DNA from: Acinetobacter amyesii
GTDB lineage: Bacteria; Pseudomonadota; Gammaproteobacteria; Pseudomonadales; Moraxellaceae
Direction of reading: 5' to 3'
Length of the DNA stretch: 64,000 nt
Assembly (NCBI RefSeq): GCF_002018365.1
Contig: NZ_MVKX01000003.1
Location: 1-64,000 of the forward strand
This document shows positions 46,517-55,818 of this stretch, piece after piece (the first letter of the stretch is position 1; each line of letters starts with the position of its first letter). Both the position numbers and the translations under genes were made by a program. The notes below the pieces were generated by a model. The model searched no databases and was not told where the DNA came from. It saw only the letters and a program-made list of their open reading frames with translations.

Positions 46517-46640
46517 GCTTGAATGTTGAAAAATTCAAGCAAAAAAAGCGACCTAATCAGGTCGCTTTTTTTGATGTGAAGTCTATAACTTCACGTATTG
46601 CTTCAATGATCAGATCATGTTGAAGGCTCTGATCATTGAG
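46517..46640. repeat. Cluster of four palindromes between convergent genes
   Basis: Four separate inverted repeats lie within about 125 bases: GCTTGAAT/ATTCAAGC (46517–46540), the terminator (46541–46572), GTGAAGT/ACTTCAC (46576–46594), and the perfect 12-bp TCAATGATCAGA/TCTGATCATTGA (46603–46639). A short direct repeat GCTATCTAA follows. The minus-strand hairpins may end the darP transcript. Confidence 0.65.
46541..46572. terminator. Terminator after the acyl-CoA synthetase gene
   Basis: Stem AAAGCGACCT / AGGTCGCTTT with long A- and T-runs. It is the second of four adjacent hairpins (see the repeat entry). Confidence 0.85.
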
Positions 46641-46671
46641 CTATCTAAGCACTTGGCTATCTAATCATGCA

Positions 46672-47205
46672 TTAGTTATCAGATAATAAAGCCACTTGTT
46701 GAATGTAGTTAAACAATTTTAACTTAGACGCAGTCAGTTCTTCTTCGCTTACATTTTTGGCTATATCACGTTGAATACGCAAAATATGCTGACGAATGGG
46801 ATGATGTTCAGCAGCATTATGCGCTTTCATGAACTCTTTAATGACTGGATCACCTTGAGCAATCATACGTTCAGTCCAGCGTTGAAGCTGCGCTGTTTTT
46901 TTCGCACCTTGCTGTGGGGTTAAGTAAGATAAAATCATGGTTTCATCTTCATTACGCAGCAATTTACCTACACGTTGAAACTGACGACGTCGCGCTTCAT
47001 GTGAAGTAATAGTTTGTGCATCAAGTAGTGCTTCGATCAGACGCTCTTCTACAGGAAGATTTTTAATCTGTTTAGGATTCAGTTTTGCAAGTTCCTCGCC
47101 CAAAGCAGCCATACGTTGTACAGCTTTCTTTTGCTCAGTTTTACTTGCACGTCCTTCTAAGGATTCAAAGTCTTCTTCGGTATAGCGGTTCGGTCGACGT
47201 GCCAC
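46672..47205 (-). CDS. darP: Ribosome biogenesis factor DarP (YjgA)
   Basis: A 177-residue mostly helical protein that helps assembly of the 50S subunit. The family stretches RRPNRYTEEDFE at the start and RRRQFQRVGKLLRNED (about 72–87) are present, and length is typical. It starts with GTG at 47205, two bases after the ptsO stop, with GAGG inside ptsO as ribosome site. Last gene of the rapZ–ptsO–darP group. Confidence 0.93.
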   Translation of the reverse strand: MARRPNRYTEEDFESLEGRASKTEQKKAVQRMAALGEELAKLNPKQIKNLPVEERLIEALLDAQTITSHEARRRQFQRVGKLLRNEDETMILSYLTPQQGAKKTAQLQRWTERMIAQGDPVIKEFMKAHNAAEHHPIRQHILRIQRDIAKNVSEEELTASKLKLFNYIQQVALLSDN

Positions 47206-47207
47206 GT

Positions 47208-47477
47208 TTAATCTGCCTCGTAAAATTTTGCTGCAAACAGTGCTTGAATTTCAGATAAAGCTTTTTCTTCATCTGCACCTTCAATCACTAAGCGTAAAGT
47301 TGTGCCCTTGCCTGCGCCAAGCATCAGCAAAGACATAATATTTTTGGCATCTACTAATTTTCCACCCTTACCAATTTGAATCGACGAGCGAAATTTGGTC
47401 GTGACTTCGATTAGCTTGCCAGATGCACGCGCATGTAAACCCAGTTTATTAATTACGTCAACAGTTATGTCGATCAT
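47208..47477 (-). CDS. ptsO: NPr, HPr-family phosphocarrier of the nitrogen PTS
   Basis: An 89-residue HPr-like phosphocarrier. The phosphorylated histidine is His15 in [14 protein letters not shown], and the C-terminal part has [18 protein letters not shown]. In the PTS-Ntr it takes phosphate from PtsP and passes it to PtsN. Overlaps the end of rapZ by four bases. In A. baumannii, NPr is reported to interact with the GigA/GigB pathway whose genes lie at 1665–3264. Confidence 0.93.
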   Translation of the reverse strand: MIDITVDVINKLGLHARASGKLIEVTTKFRSSIQIGKGGKLVDAKNIMSLLMLGAGKGTTLRLVIEGADEEKALSEIQALFAAKFYEAD

Positions 47478-48325
47478 GACCAGTGCTTCATTTCTCTATG
47501 TAGAACCTGAATAGACCATTTTGCCTCAAGTGCTTTTTTTAGTCTATCTACGATATATACCGAACGGTGTTGCCCACCTGTACAACCGATCGACACCGTC
47601 ATGTAATGACGATGCCCTTCGGCAAATGCCGGCAGCCATTTATCCAAGAAATTATAAATATCTTGGAACATTTCATTGGTTTGTTCACTTTGTTGTAAAA
47701 ACTGACGAACTGGCTCATCTAATCCTGAATACTTGCGTAATTCCATATCCCAGTGCGGATTGGGCAAATGACGGACGTCAAAAACATAATCTGCATCGAG
47801 TGGAATACCATGCTTATAGCCAAAAGACTGTAAGATCAAAATTAAATTATCTGCCTGTCCGAGTTTAGACAGCAAGGTATGTTTTAAATCATGTACGCTC
47901 TTATCAGTGGTATCAATATGTACTGTCGAGCGTAATTGAATCGGCAACAGTAAAGATTTTTCTTCCTGTATGCACTCATTTAAACTTTTGAAACGACTTG
48001 CCAACGGATGGGGACGTCGAGATGAACTGAATCGCGCAATCAATTCCTGATCACGCGTGGTCAAATAAATAATATCGACTGAGCCATGGCGTTGTAGCTG
48101 TTGAAAAACCAAATCGAACTCTTGTAAATCTGCACGTGTACTGCGGACATCCACACCCAGTGCCAATTGTTCAAGATTATTTTCTGAATCAAGTTTTTCA
48201 ACAATTTCGGGGAGTAAGGCCAACGGCAAATTATCGATACAGTAATAGCCCAAATCCTCAAGTATCTGTAATGCAGATGACTTTCCAGATCCAGATTGTC
48301 CTGTAACAATTAAAATGCGCTTCAT
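47474..48325 (-). CDS. rapZ: RNase adapter RapZ (YvcJ-type nucleotide-binding protein)
   Basis: A 283-residue protein with an N-terminal P-loop ([18 protein letters not shown], about 8–25) and a C-terminal domain ending [17 protein letters not shown] (about 249–265), conserved in the RapZ family. In E. coli RapZ guides RNase E to the GlmZ sRNA and so controls GlmS. The adjacent ptsO is the usual partner gene. Starts 22 bp after panC. Confidence 0.95.
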   Translation of the reverse strand: MKRILIVTGQSGSGKSSALQILEDLGYYCIDNLPLALLPEIVEKLDSENNLEQLALGVDVRSTRADLQEFDLVFQQLQRHGSVDIIYLTTRDQELIARFSSSRRPHPLASRFKSLNECIQEEKSLLLPIQLRSTVHIDTTDKSVHDLKHTLLSKLGQADNLILILQSFGYKHGIPLDADYVFDVRHLPNPHWDMELRKYSGLDEPVRQFLQQSEQTNEMFQDIYNFLDKWLPAFAEGHRHYMTVSIGCTGGQHRSVYIVDRLKKALEAKWSIQVLHREMKHWS

Positions 48326-48347
48326 CGCTTGCTACCCCATAGCCGTT

Positions 48348-49196
48348 TTAAACTGCAGTATATTTAACCTGCATATTATCAATAAGACGTGTTGCGCCTA
48401 ATTTAGCCGCAATAAACAACACCACATCTTGATCAAATTCTTCAATTTTCTGTAATTCAGGTGTGCGTACTTCAACATAGTCCACAACAAAACCCGCTGC
48501 TGTCAATGTTGCTTTAATATTCGCTAACACATCTGCCAGTTGAGTTCCGGCATGTAATTCTGCTTCAGCCGTTTTCAAGCTTTGGTAAATCGTTGGAGCA
48601 ATCGCACGATTTTCCGCACTTAAATAACCATTACGTGAGCTCAATGCCAAACCATCTTCAGCACGCGTAATCGGCACACCAATCACTTCAAGTGGAATAT
48701 TTAAGTCACGTACAAACTGACGAATCACTGCAAGTTGCTGGTAATCCTTTTGTCCAAAGAATGCAAAATTCGGTTGAACAATATTAAAGAGTTTTGTCAC
48801 AACAACAGCAACACCGTCAAAATGACCCGGACGCTGTTCGCCACACAAATCATTGGTAATACCGCCCACGCTAATATTGGTTAAGCGCGGCTTGTTGCCA
48901 TACATTTGTTCAACGGTCGGTGCAAATACAATGTCACAACCCACTTCAGCCAATAAATGCTGATCTTGTTCCAAAGTACGTGGATAGTTGTCAAAGTCTT
49001 CATTTGGACCAAACTGAATTGGGTTAACGAAAATACTCACCACCACGACATCACACAGTTTACGTGCTTCACGAACTAAATTGAGGTGACCTTCATGCAA
49101 GTTCCCCATCGTTGGTACAAAACCAATGATTTTGCGCGCAGCACGTGCTGGATTTAGCGATGCACTTAAACCTTGAATCGTTGTTTCAGTTTTCAT
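48348..49196 (-). CDS. panC: Pantothenate synthetase
   Basis: Joins pantoate and beta-alanine with ATP to make pantothenate, the precursor of CoA. 282 aa with the cytidylyltransferase-type motif [16 protein letters not shown] (about 26–41, HxGH) and the KMSKS-like LSSRNGYLS (about 186–194). It follows panB by three bases, so both steps of the pathway are in one operon. Confidence 0.97.
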   Translation of the reverse strand: MKTETTIQGLSASLNPARAARKIIGFVPTMGNLHEGHLNLVREARKLCDVVVVSIFVNPIQFGPNEDFDNYPRTLEQDQHLLAEVGCDIVFAPTVEQMYGNKPRLTNISVGGITNDLCGEQRPGHFDGVAVVVTKLFNIVQPNFAFFGQKDYQQLAVIRQFVRDLNIPLEVIGVPITRAEDGLALSSRNGYLSAENRAIAPTIYQSLKTAEAELHAGTQLADVLANIKATLTAAGFVVDYVEVRTPELQKIEEFDQDVVLFIAAKLGATRLIDNMQVKYTAV

Positions 49197-49199
49197 GTC

Positions 49200-50009
49200 T
49201 TACAGCTCAATTTGGAATGTATGTTCTTTGGCAGGGAAGCTACCATCTAATACGGCAGCATGATATGCCTTAAACGCATCCACAATTGCCGTTTCCCCTG
49301 CTTGCTCTTTCATAAAGTTGCGAACAAATTTCGCCACGTGACTAAACGTTAGCCCCAACATATCTTGTTGAACCAAGACTTGAGCATCCGTTTCTGCACC
49401 GGCACCGATCCCAATCACAGGAGTATTTGGGAACAATTCACTAATTTCTTTACCCACTTGGGCAGGAACACATTCCAAAAGTAAAAGTGCTGCACCTGCA
49501 TCAACCACAGCTTTACAGTCTGCAATGAGTTGATCCGCAGTTTCGCGTGTACGTGCTTGCACTTTATAACCGCCAAACACATGAACCGATTGCGGAGTTA
49601 ACCCTAAATGCACACACACTGGAATACCATTACGGGTCAATACTTCAACTGTTTCTGACAACCATGCGCCACCTTCCAATTTGACCATCTGCGCGCCTGC
49701 TTGCATCACGGTCTTTGAATTCACCAAAGCGTCTTTCAAAGTGGCATAGGTCATAAATGGCAAATCAGTCAAAATAAACGCATGTTTATTGCCACGACGC
49801 ACTGCTGCAGTGTGATATGCCATATCTTCAACAGTGACAGGTAAAGTAGAGTCATTGCCTTGAATGGTCATCCCCAATGAATCACCAATCAGAATACTAT
49901 CGACTTCAGCAATTTCCATTGCTTTTGCCATGCTCGCATCATAGCAAGTCAGGCAGGAGAATTTGCGGCCTTCCGCTTTAAATTTTTTCAAGTCACTTAG
50001 ACTAATCAT
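49200..50009 (-). CDS. panB: Ketopantoate hydroxymethyltransferase
   Basis: Converts alpha-ketoisovalerate to ketopantoate using methylene-tetrahydrofolate. 269 aa TIM barrel with the metal-binding DSLGMTIQG (about 44–52) and the conserved [15 protein letters not shown] and [14 protein letters not shown] stretches. It lies between folK and panC. Confidence 0.97.
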   Translation of the reverse strand: MISLSDLKKFKAEGRKFSCLTCYDASMAKAMEIAEVDSILIGDSLGMTIQGNDSTLPVTVEDMAYHTAAVRRGNKHAFILTDLPFMTYATLKDALVNSKTVMQAGAQMVKLEGGAWLSETVEVLTRNGIPVCVHLGLTPQSVHVFGGYKVQARTRETADQLIADCKAVVDAGAALLLLECVPAQVGKEISELFPNTPVIGIGAGAETDAQVLVQQDMLGLTFSHVAKFVRNFMKEQAGETAIVDAFKAYHAAVLDGSFPAKEHTFQIEL

Positions 50010-50055
50010 TTCAATATTCCTCAGATGACGGCTTTCTCAAGTGGTCATACAAAAA

Positions 50056-50541
50056 TTAAAGATGGGCCCAGTTTCCTGCATCCAATACAGTTAAATTTGG
50101 ATTATTCAAAATAGGTAAATCTTTTAATGGTTGTCCTTTAATCTGTAGATTCTCATCTAAATCCAATAAAGGTTTCAACACAAAATCACGTTCTAAAACA
50201 CCAACATGAGGCACCGTTAAACGGTCATTTTGAATGTGCTGTTCACCGTAAATCAGTAAATCTAAATCCAGTGTACGCTCGCCCCAATGACGTAGGCGTA
50301 CACGCCCCGACTCTTGTTCAAAGCGTTGCAATTCATCCAACAAGGCCAAAGGTGCTAGATCCGTTTCTAATGCAACCGCTGCATTTAAATAATTCGGCTG
50401 ATCTTGTGGACCCATTGGCGGACTTTGGTACAGTTGTGAGACTTTCACTGTACCGAGTGTCGCAAGTTTATGCACGGCTTCACTGAGGATCTGCAGAGAA
50501 TCACCTAAATTACTGCCTAAACCAATATATGTCAGCGTCAT
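50056..50541 (-). CDS. folK: 2-amino-4-hydroxy-6-hydroxymethyldihydropteridine pyrophosphokinase
   Basis: HPPK transfers pyrophosphate from ATP to the pterin in folate synthesis. 161 aa, usual length, with YIGLGSNLGDS at the start, the GPQDQPNYLNAAVALET stretch (about 46–62) and the RHWGERTLDLDLLIYG motif (about 84–99). Its ATG overlaps the pcnB stop by four bases. Confidence 0.97.
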   Translation of the reverse strand: MTLTYIGLGSNLGDSLQILSEAVHKLATLGTVKVSQLYQSPPMGPQDQPNYLNAAVALETDLAPLALLDELQRFEQESGRVRLRHWGERTLDLDLLIYGEQHIQNDRLTVPHVGVLERDFVLKPLLDLDENLQIKGQPLKDLPILNNPNLTVLDAGNWAHL

Positions 50542-52007
50542 TGTGTTGGCCCAAAAATAACCTGAGTCAAATCTCGTTTCACACGTTTACGTTTTAAAAT
50601 CGGATGATCTGCACCAATTTCACCACTGGCTGACGCTGCAACAATTGATACTGTCGCTGGGCTGTTGGCATGTGATTTAGGCTTACGTTGACGGCGACTT
50701 CTGCTTTCTGGTTCATTCACAAGCGGTTCAATTTCTACTTGCTGATGAGCAGAACCTTTCGTTTCCACATCTTCATGCACCGCTTTACGACGACTCTTGG
50801 CACGTTGACGATTGTATTGGCTAATTGCCCGTTCTTTTTCGTCAGTGCTCATCTGCTGATAAGCATCCCACCACTGGCCCATACCTTGCGTGCTTGTGTC
50901 GCCGGATTTCTCGCGCAGCAGCAAGAAGTCAAAGCCTGCACGGAAACGTGCATGACCTGAAAGTGCTTCAATTTGCTGTGGTTTTGGATTCAACAAACGG
51001 GTTTGCATTTCCCAAACTTCACGAATAAATGTTTCGGCAAAGCGTGGAATAATGGTTCGTGTAGCCTGACGTTTCAATACATCCAAGCCTGCTTGAGCAC
51101 GCGCTTCAGCAGGAACTACACCTTTATTCAGATAGAACGTACAACGTTCTTGGAACGGAATCCACAATAACACGGCATAGAAAAACGCTGGGTTAATGGT
51201 TTTCCCAATCGAAATACGTTGATCGGTATTTTTTGCAGCCAACTCAATAAATGGCGTTACAACCGGTTTGATATCTGCAAATAATTGATACCAAATACCA
51301 AAATCGATCAGCATCGGTAAGACGCGATTGAGATGCCCCATGGTAAAGAGCTTTTGTGATTCATCGTATAAACGATGTGGAGACACATCACGCAGCAATT
51401 GAGTAAGTTCTGGAGTAAAGACATCCAGAATTTTTTCATCAATATTAAAGTTTAATTTGGCTGCAAAACGTAAAGTCCGAAGCATCCGCACAGGATCTTC
51501 TTCAAAACGTAATTGTGGATCACCCAATAAACGCAATGTTTTATGCTTAATGTCATCTACTGCATGACAAAAATCTAGCACTTCACCTTTGCGTGGTTGG
51601 TAATACATTGCATTGATCGAGAAGTCACGACGTGCAAAGTCTTGCTCAATCGTCCCCCAATTATTATCACGTAAAATCATGCCCGCAGCAGAAGTCACGG
51701 CTTTTTTAGGTGGCGCACGGAAGGTCGCAACTTCGATCAGTTCACGTCCTGAGTAGACATGCGCCAGCTCAAAACGACGACCAATAATTCGGCAACGTCG
51801 CCCGAAGACTTCTTTCACCTGAGCTGGTGTCGCATTAGTCACGGCATCAAAATCTTTAGGTGCATGACCCAACATTAGGTCACGGACACCGCCACCCACG
51901 ATATAAGCTTCATAGCCTGCCTTAGTTAAGGCATCAATCACATCTAAAATGGAAGAAGGTAATTGTGCGGTTGATAAACCACATTTGGACGCGCGCAAAG
52001 TTTGCAA
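50538..52007 (-). CDS. pcnB: Poly(A) polymerase I (TTG start)
   Basis: Adds poly(A) tails to RNA 3' ends and so promotes decay. About 489 aa: nucleotidyltransferase head with GGGVRDLMLG (about 38–47) and the metal-binding DFDAVT (about 52–57), then neck and body domains, and a long basic, poorly conserved C-terminus (about 400–489). The only workable start is a TTG at 52007, with AGGAG about ten bases upstream; E. coli pcnB also uses a poor start codon. Translation is coupled to folK. Confidence 0.93.
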   Translation of the reverse strand: MQTLRASKCGLSTAQLPSSILDVIDALTKAGYEAYIVGGGVRDLMLGHAPKDFDAVTNATPAQVKEVFGRRCRIIGRRFELAHVYSGRELIEVATFRAPPKKAVTSAAGMILRDNNWGTIEQDFARRDFSINAMYYQPRKGEVLDFCHAVDDIKHKTLRLLGDPQLRFEEDPVRMLRTLRFAAKLNFNIDEKILDVFTPELTQLLRDVSPHRLYDESQKLFTMGHLNRVLPMLIDFGIWYQLFADIKPVVTPFIELAAKNTDQRISIGKTINPAFFYAVLLWIPFQERCTFYLNKGVVPAEARAQAGLDVLKRQATRTIIPRFAETFIREVWEMQTRLLNPKPQQIEALSGHARFRAGFDFLLLREKSGDTSTQGMGQWWDAYQQMSTDEKERAISQYNRQRAKSRRKAVHEDVETKGSAHQQVEIEPLVNEPESRSRRQRKPKSHANSPATVSIVAASASGEIGADHPILKRKRVKRDLTQVIFGPTQ

Positions 52008-52141
52008 AAGACGCTGTCTCCTACGTCTGAACGTAAAATTCTTAAGATGTCGCTAATGATATCTCTAACACAATCAAAGGGCAATTTGATTATCTCAATG
52101 CTCAAGCTGAGCTTAACCTAATTCTTTTTTTTACACTTCAC

Positions 52142-52573
52142 TTAAAGTGCCAATTTTGCTTTATTTTTAGCAAACAGCGCAGGACCGATTCCCTTAACCT
52201 GTTGAATATCATCAATGCTTTTAAATAAGCCATTACTTTTGCGATATTGCACAATTGCTTCTGCTTTTTTCTGACCAATTCCATGCAATGTCTGCAGTTC
52301 ATCGACTGAGGCTGTATTTAAGTGCACTTGATCTGATCGGCTATTTTGCTGAGTGCTGGGTCGTGACAAATAATAGTTGGCATTGCTGGGTGCAGTTGCC
52401 GATTTGGACTTAGAGGCCTCAGATTGCTTTTTTAATTGTTGATCTTGAGCTTGTTGCATGGCTTTCCATTCCGCGTAGCCCGAAGGGCTTTGAGCAAAAG
52501 TCAAATCAGCCATTAAACTCAAAACCAAGATAAGAAGTTGTGTAAAGCATTTATTTTTTAGGGTGTGGTACAT
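52142..52573 (-). CDS. ComEA-like exported helix-hairpin-helix protein
   Basis: A 143-residue protein with signal peptide 1–27 (cleaved after TFA) and a C-terminal pair of helix-hairpin-helix motifs, HGIGQKKAEAIVQYRKS and KGIGPALFAKNK (about 96–140), preceded by a Gln/Lys/Ser-rich linker. ComEA binds DNA in the periplasm during natural transformation, which Acinetobacter is known for. This is longer than the minimal ComEA and carries a linker instead of a membrane anchor. It overlaps the 3' end of mazG by 23 bases. Confidence 0.8.
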   Translation of the reverse strand: MYHTLKNKCFTQLLILVLSLMADLTFAQSPSGYAEWKAMQQAQDQQLKKQSEASKSKSATAPSNANYYLSRPSTQQNSRSDQVHLNTASVDELQTLHGIGQKKAEAIVQYRKSNGLFKSIDDIQQVKGIGPALFAKNKAKLAL

Positions 52574-53345
52574 ATTCAGCCTGTTGTTTTAATTGTTGTT
52601 TTGCCTGTTCCCATAACTGATCCATCTCAGTTAAGGACAAGTCTTCTACATGTTTTTGTTGTAATGTGGCCTGTGCTTCAATATAAGCAAAACGGCTTCT
52701 AAATTTATGAATGGTACTTAAAAGTGCCATTTCACTTGAGATACCAATCTTACGTCCAACATTCACCAGAGAAAATAAGCAATCACCGAATTCATCAAAT
52801 ATTTCGTCGGATTTTTTGCCTGCCAATGCCTCTTTAAACTCCCCTAGCTCTTCCTCAAGCTTGCCATAAGCCCCTTCAATATCAGGAAAATCAAAGCCAA
52901 TTTTCGCCACATTTTTTTGGATTTCATCTGCTTGGCTTAATGCAGGAGCATGTTTAACCTCATCTAATCTTGATGCTGATTTCCCTGTTTTTTCTTGTTG
53001 TTTAATCTGTTTCCATAGTGTTGCCACATCATCCGCATTGAGTGCTGAGAACTGCTCTGCCTGAAATACATGGGGATGACGGCGAATTAATTTATCTGTA
53101 ATGGCTTGCACCACATCTTGAAAATCAAACGCGCCTTGTTCGCTATACATCTGCGACTGAAAAACCACTTGCAGTAATAAATCTCCCAGTTCATCTCGTA
53201 CATCATCACTCTGACCTGAACGAACTGCCGCTTCCACTTCATAGGCCTCTTCGATGGCATAACGAGTCAGACTTTCTGGGGTTTGCTTTTGATCCCATGG
53301 ACATTTTTCACGTAATTCTTTCATCACTGCTAATAATTGTTCCAT
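52551..53345 (-). CDS. mazG: Nucleoside triphosphate pyrophosphohydrolase MazG
   Basis: Hydrolyses NTPs to NMP and pyrophosphate, cleaning the nucleotide pool. 264 aa with two MazG domains: about 1–110 (KCPWDQKQTPESLTRYAIEEAYEVE and DELGDLLLQVVF; quoted in part: DELGDLLLQVVF) and about 130–225 (EELGEFKEA, EFGDCLFSLVNVGR). The EExxE metal-binding pattern is intact in both. Its end overlaps the comEA-like gene. Length is typical for the E. coli type. Confidence 0.95.
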   Translation of the reverse strand: MEQLLAVMKELREKCPWDQKQTPESLTRYAIEEAYEVEAAVRSGQSDDVRDELGDLLLQVVFQSQMYSEQGAFDFQDVVQAITDKLIRRHPHVFQAEQFSALNADDVATLWKQIKQQEKTGKSASRLDEVKHAPALSQADEIQKNVAKIGFDFPDIEGAYGKLEEELGEFKEALAGKKSDEIFDEFGDCLFSLVNVGRKIGISSEMALLSTIHKFRSRFAYIEAQATLQQKHVEDLSLTEMDQLWEQAKQQLKQQAEYVPHPKK

Positions 53346-53449
53346 GTGAACTCCAGCTATTTACTCATCAGTACATTGTTTCGATTACAGAATTTGATAT
53401 GCTCAAAATTCACTCAGGGAATGAGCAACTCAATTCAAGGAAGCATAAC

Positions 53450-54226
53450 ATGCAAAGTATTTTTATTAGCGGTGCTGGACAAGGGATTGGCGCAGCAATT
53501 GCACGACTGTTCGTACAACAAGGCTATAAAGTTGGGCTCTACGACATTAACCAATCTCAAGTCACCTCGTTAGCTGCTGAACTCGGTAGCCATGCCAAAG
53601 CAGGGCTTTTAGATGTGACACAACCAGAGCAATGGCAAAGCGCTTTAGCTGAATTTGTTGCTTGGGCAGGTCAGCTGAATATCTTAGTCAATAATGCCGG
53701 AATTCTGTATTCAGGCAGCTTTGAACATACGGAACTGTCTGCACACCACCGAACAATTGATATCAATGTCAAAGGGGTGATAAACGGTTGCTATGCGGCA
53801 TTCCCCTATTTACAGCAAAGCAATTTTGCTCGTGTGATTAACCTCTCTTCGGCTTCAGCAATTTATGGACAAGCCGATTTAGCCAGCTATGCCACATCCA
53901 AATTTGCTGTACGTGGGTTCACTGAAAGCTTGGATATTGAATGGCAAAAATACAATATTCGCGTTTTAGATGTGATGCCTTTATTTGTTCAAACCGCGAT
54001 GGTGCAAGACATGGATGCACAAAGTATTAAGAAAATGGGCGTCAATCTTCAACCGAGCGATGTCGCTCAGCAAATTTATGCCTTGGTACAAAAAAAGGAT
54101 ACGGTGTTAATGGCCACACATACACCTGTGGGGATGAAAGCTAAATTTTTATTTAATTTATCGAAGTTTAGCCCGCAATTCGTCAATCGCTTAAGTAATA
54201 TTTGGATTGCACAAAAACCCAAATAG
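53450..54226 (+). CDS. Short-chain dehydrogenase/reductase
   Basis: A 258-residue classical SDR. The NAD(P) motif is SGAGQGIGAAIARL (about 7–20), the NNAGIL stretch lies at about 82–87, and the catalytic Ser–Tyr–Lys is in SSASAIYGQADLASYATSKFAV (about 131–152; Tyr and Lys in YATSK). The start ATG at 53450 has AAGGAAG upstream; the open frame reaches back to 53297 over the mazG start without support. Substrate unknown. Single gene. Confidence 0.9.
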   Translation: MQSIFISGAGQGIGAAIARLFVQQGYKVGLYDINQSQVTSLAAELGSHAKAGLLDVTQPEQWQSALAEFVAWAGQLNILVNNAGILYSGSFEHTELSAHHRTIDINVKGVINGCYAAFPYLQQSNFARVINLSSASAIYGQADLASYATSKFAVRGFTESLDIEWQKYNIRVLDVMPLFVQTAMVQDMDAQSIKKMGVNLQPSDVAQQIYALVQKKDTVLMATHTPVGMKAKFLFNLSKFSPQFVNRLSNIWIAQKPK

Positions 54227-54391
54227 CAACGTGTTACTAATCATTTAATTTTGCAATCATATTTGTACGCAAATTACACAAAGTTACACAATTGTCACAT
54301 TTTAACAGGACAAAATTCCTTTTTTTGAATAATATTCACCCGCCCACTACTTTCGGGCGTTTATTTTCTAACAATAAAAGTGAATTATTTC

Positions 54392-54811
54392 ATGAAAAAA
54401 TTACTTGTTCTTGCAACTGTTACTACTATTTCAATTTCTGCTTTTGCTACAACTCAATTCGCATCTTCAGAATTAAAAGCGATGGATTGTGCAACTCTTG
54501 CTGTTGAAAAAGCGAATGCTAAGCGCTCTTTAGAAGCTGCTGACAAAAACATTGCAAACATCCAAGCATCTGCTCAAGCGCCAGGCAAATCATTGAGCAA
54601 ATTTGCTGGTTTAGCGGGTGGCGCTCTTGCTGCTTTCGGTGGTAACTCTGAAAAAGCTGCTCGTGCAGGCAACATTGCAAACAGCTTGGCTGGTGAGCAA
54701 GATACTTCAGAAGCAGGCAACCTTGAACTTCAACAAGCGAACAAATCTGCTGCTCAAGCAAACATCGACAACATTGGTATCTACCAAGGTTCTAAAAAAT
54801 GCAAAATCTAA
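54392..54811 (+). CDS. Exported protein of unknown function, paralogue of 55819–56388
   Basis: A 139-residue protein with signal peptide 1–20 (cleaved after AFA). The mature part begins TTQFASSELKAMDCATL, has a coiled, Ala/Lys-rich helix, a glycine-rich patch GLAGGALAAFGGNSEKAARAG (quoted in part: GLAGGALAAFGG), and ends NIGIYQGSKKCK. The two cysteines, one near each end of the mature chain, are shared with the paralogue and could form a disulfide. No family recognised. Its terminator is shared with the PPTase gene. Confidence 0.75.
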   Translation: MKKLLVLATVTTISISAFATTQFASSELKAMDCATLAVEKANAKRSLEAADKNIANIQASAQAPGKSLSKFAGLAGGALAAFGGNSEKAARAGNIANSLAGEQDTSEAGNLELQQANKSAAQANIDNIGIYQGSKKCKI

Positions 54812-54837
54812 TCTAAAGCCAGTTTAGATTGATTTTC

Positions 54838-54874
54838 AAAAAAAGCCCTGTTCAGCCAGAACAGGGCTTTTTTC
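54838..54874. terminator. Bidirectional terminator between the exported protein and the PPTase gene
   Basis: Stem AAAAAGCCCTGTTC / GAACAGGGCTTTTT with a five-base loop. A weaker stem (AATCTAAA/TTTAGATT, 54810–54830) lies just before it. Confidence 0.88.
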
Positions 54875-54899
54875 ATGGTGGTTTTTATTTCATACCGAT

Positions 54900-55541
54900 T
54901 TATAAGACATTCAACTCAATTTTCGGTAAATGAAAGCCTCGGCAAGATTGTTCACTTTGCCATGCCACCGTCAACATCACATGCGGCAGTTGAATATTCT
55001 GATAAGCAAAAGTGCCAATTGCTGGATGGCTACACATCCCACCATTCTGCTCAGGATGACACTGAGTATTCAGTTCATTCAAGTTCACTCGAATCCCTAA
55101 ACCTGACGCTTTAAGTACCGCCTCTTTGGTGGTCCAAACTTTAAACCAAAAATCAGGATCATGCTCACAGCCCTCCCAGTGAAGCAATTCTTCGGGATGA
55201 AAGCTGTGTTGGGCCATCGCATCAAAACGGACTTTTCGATTTAAATCCTCAATATCTACACCAATACTGGCGATTTTTTCACTGCTGGCCAAAACATAAT
55301 GCTGCTGGCTATGACTATGATTAAAATGAAAACTTGGAAAATCAGGAAGAAAAGGCTTACCAAACGCAGACTTTGAAAAATCTGAATTTTCAACTGACCT
55401 ATTTAGCCGCTGCCCAAGTAATTGATTGCGATATTGGTAAATGGCTTGTTTACGCACGGCAATTACCTCTTGACGACTCAAGCCATGCGGCTCCACAAAG
55501 AAGTCAGTAACTGCACTATATTCAAGCTGAATTTTCGCCAT
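54900..55541 (-). CDS. 4'-phosphopantetheinyl transferase, Sfp type
   Basis: Moves the phosphopantetheine arm of CoA onto carrier proteins. A 213-residue single-chain enzyme with the family motifs FGKPFLP (about 56–62), IGVDIEDLNR (about 92–101, magnesium-binding Asp) and WTTKEAVLKASGLG (about 132–145, with the catalytic Glu/Lys). Sfp-type enzymes usually serve siderophore or polyketide synthesis, but no such cluster is in the window; in a bacterium lacking AcpS it would serve the fatty-acid carrier protein. Convergent with 54392, divergent from 55819. Confidence 0.88.
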   Translation of the reverse strand: MAKIQLEYSAVTDFFVEPHGLSRQEVIAVRKQAIYQYRNQLLGQRLNRSVENSDFSKSAFGKPFLPDFPSFHFNHSHSQQHYVLASSEKIASIGVDIEDLNRKVRFDAMAQHSFHPEELLHWEGCEHDPDFWFKVWTTKEAVLKASGLGIRVNLNELNTQCHPEQNGGMCSHPAIGTFAYQNIQLPHVMLTVAWQSEQSCRGFHLPKIELNVL

Positions 55542-55818
55542 AAGTTATTGATCCAATATCTTTTACACTACGTCCATGACGCTATATTTTATGCGACTCT
55601 CCGACACAAAATACACCACAATACAGATGAGCGCATCGGTCCTTTGACTTATCGAGATTTTAAAACTCAGTTTAAAAATATTTCAAACCACTTAAGAAAT
55701 ACTTAATATTATAAATATATTCAAATACTTAAGTATAATAAATATTTCAAATACATCTTTAATTAGATAAAATACTCTAGATTCTTATAACTTTAATTTA
55801 AAACTCGGGGTAAACCAG

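Noticed and set aside
47521..47868. 115-codon frame antisense to rapZ
   Set aside because: Fully within rapZ; no independent evidence.
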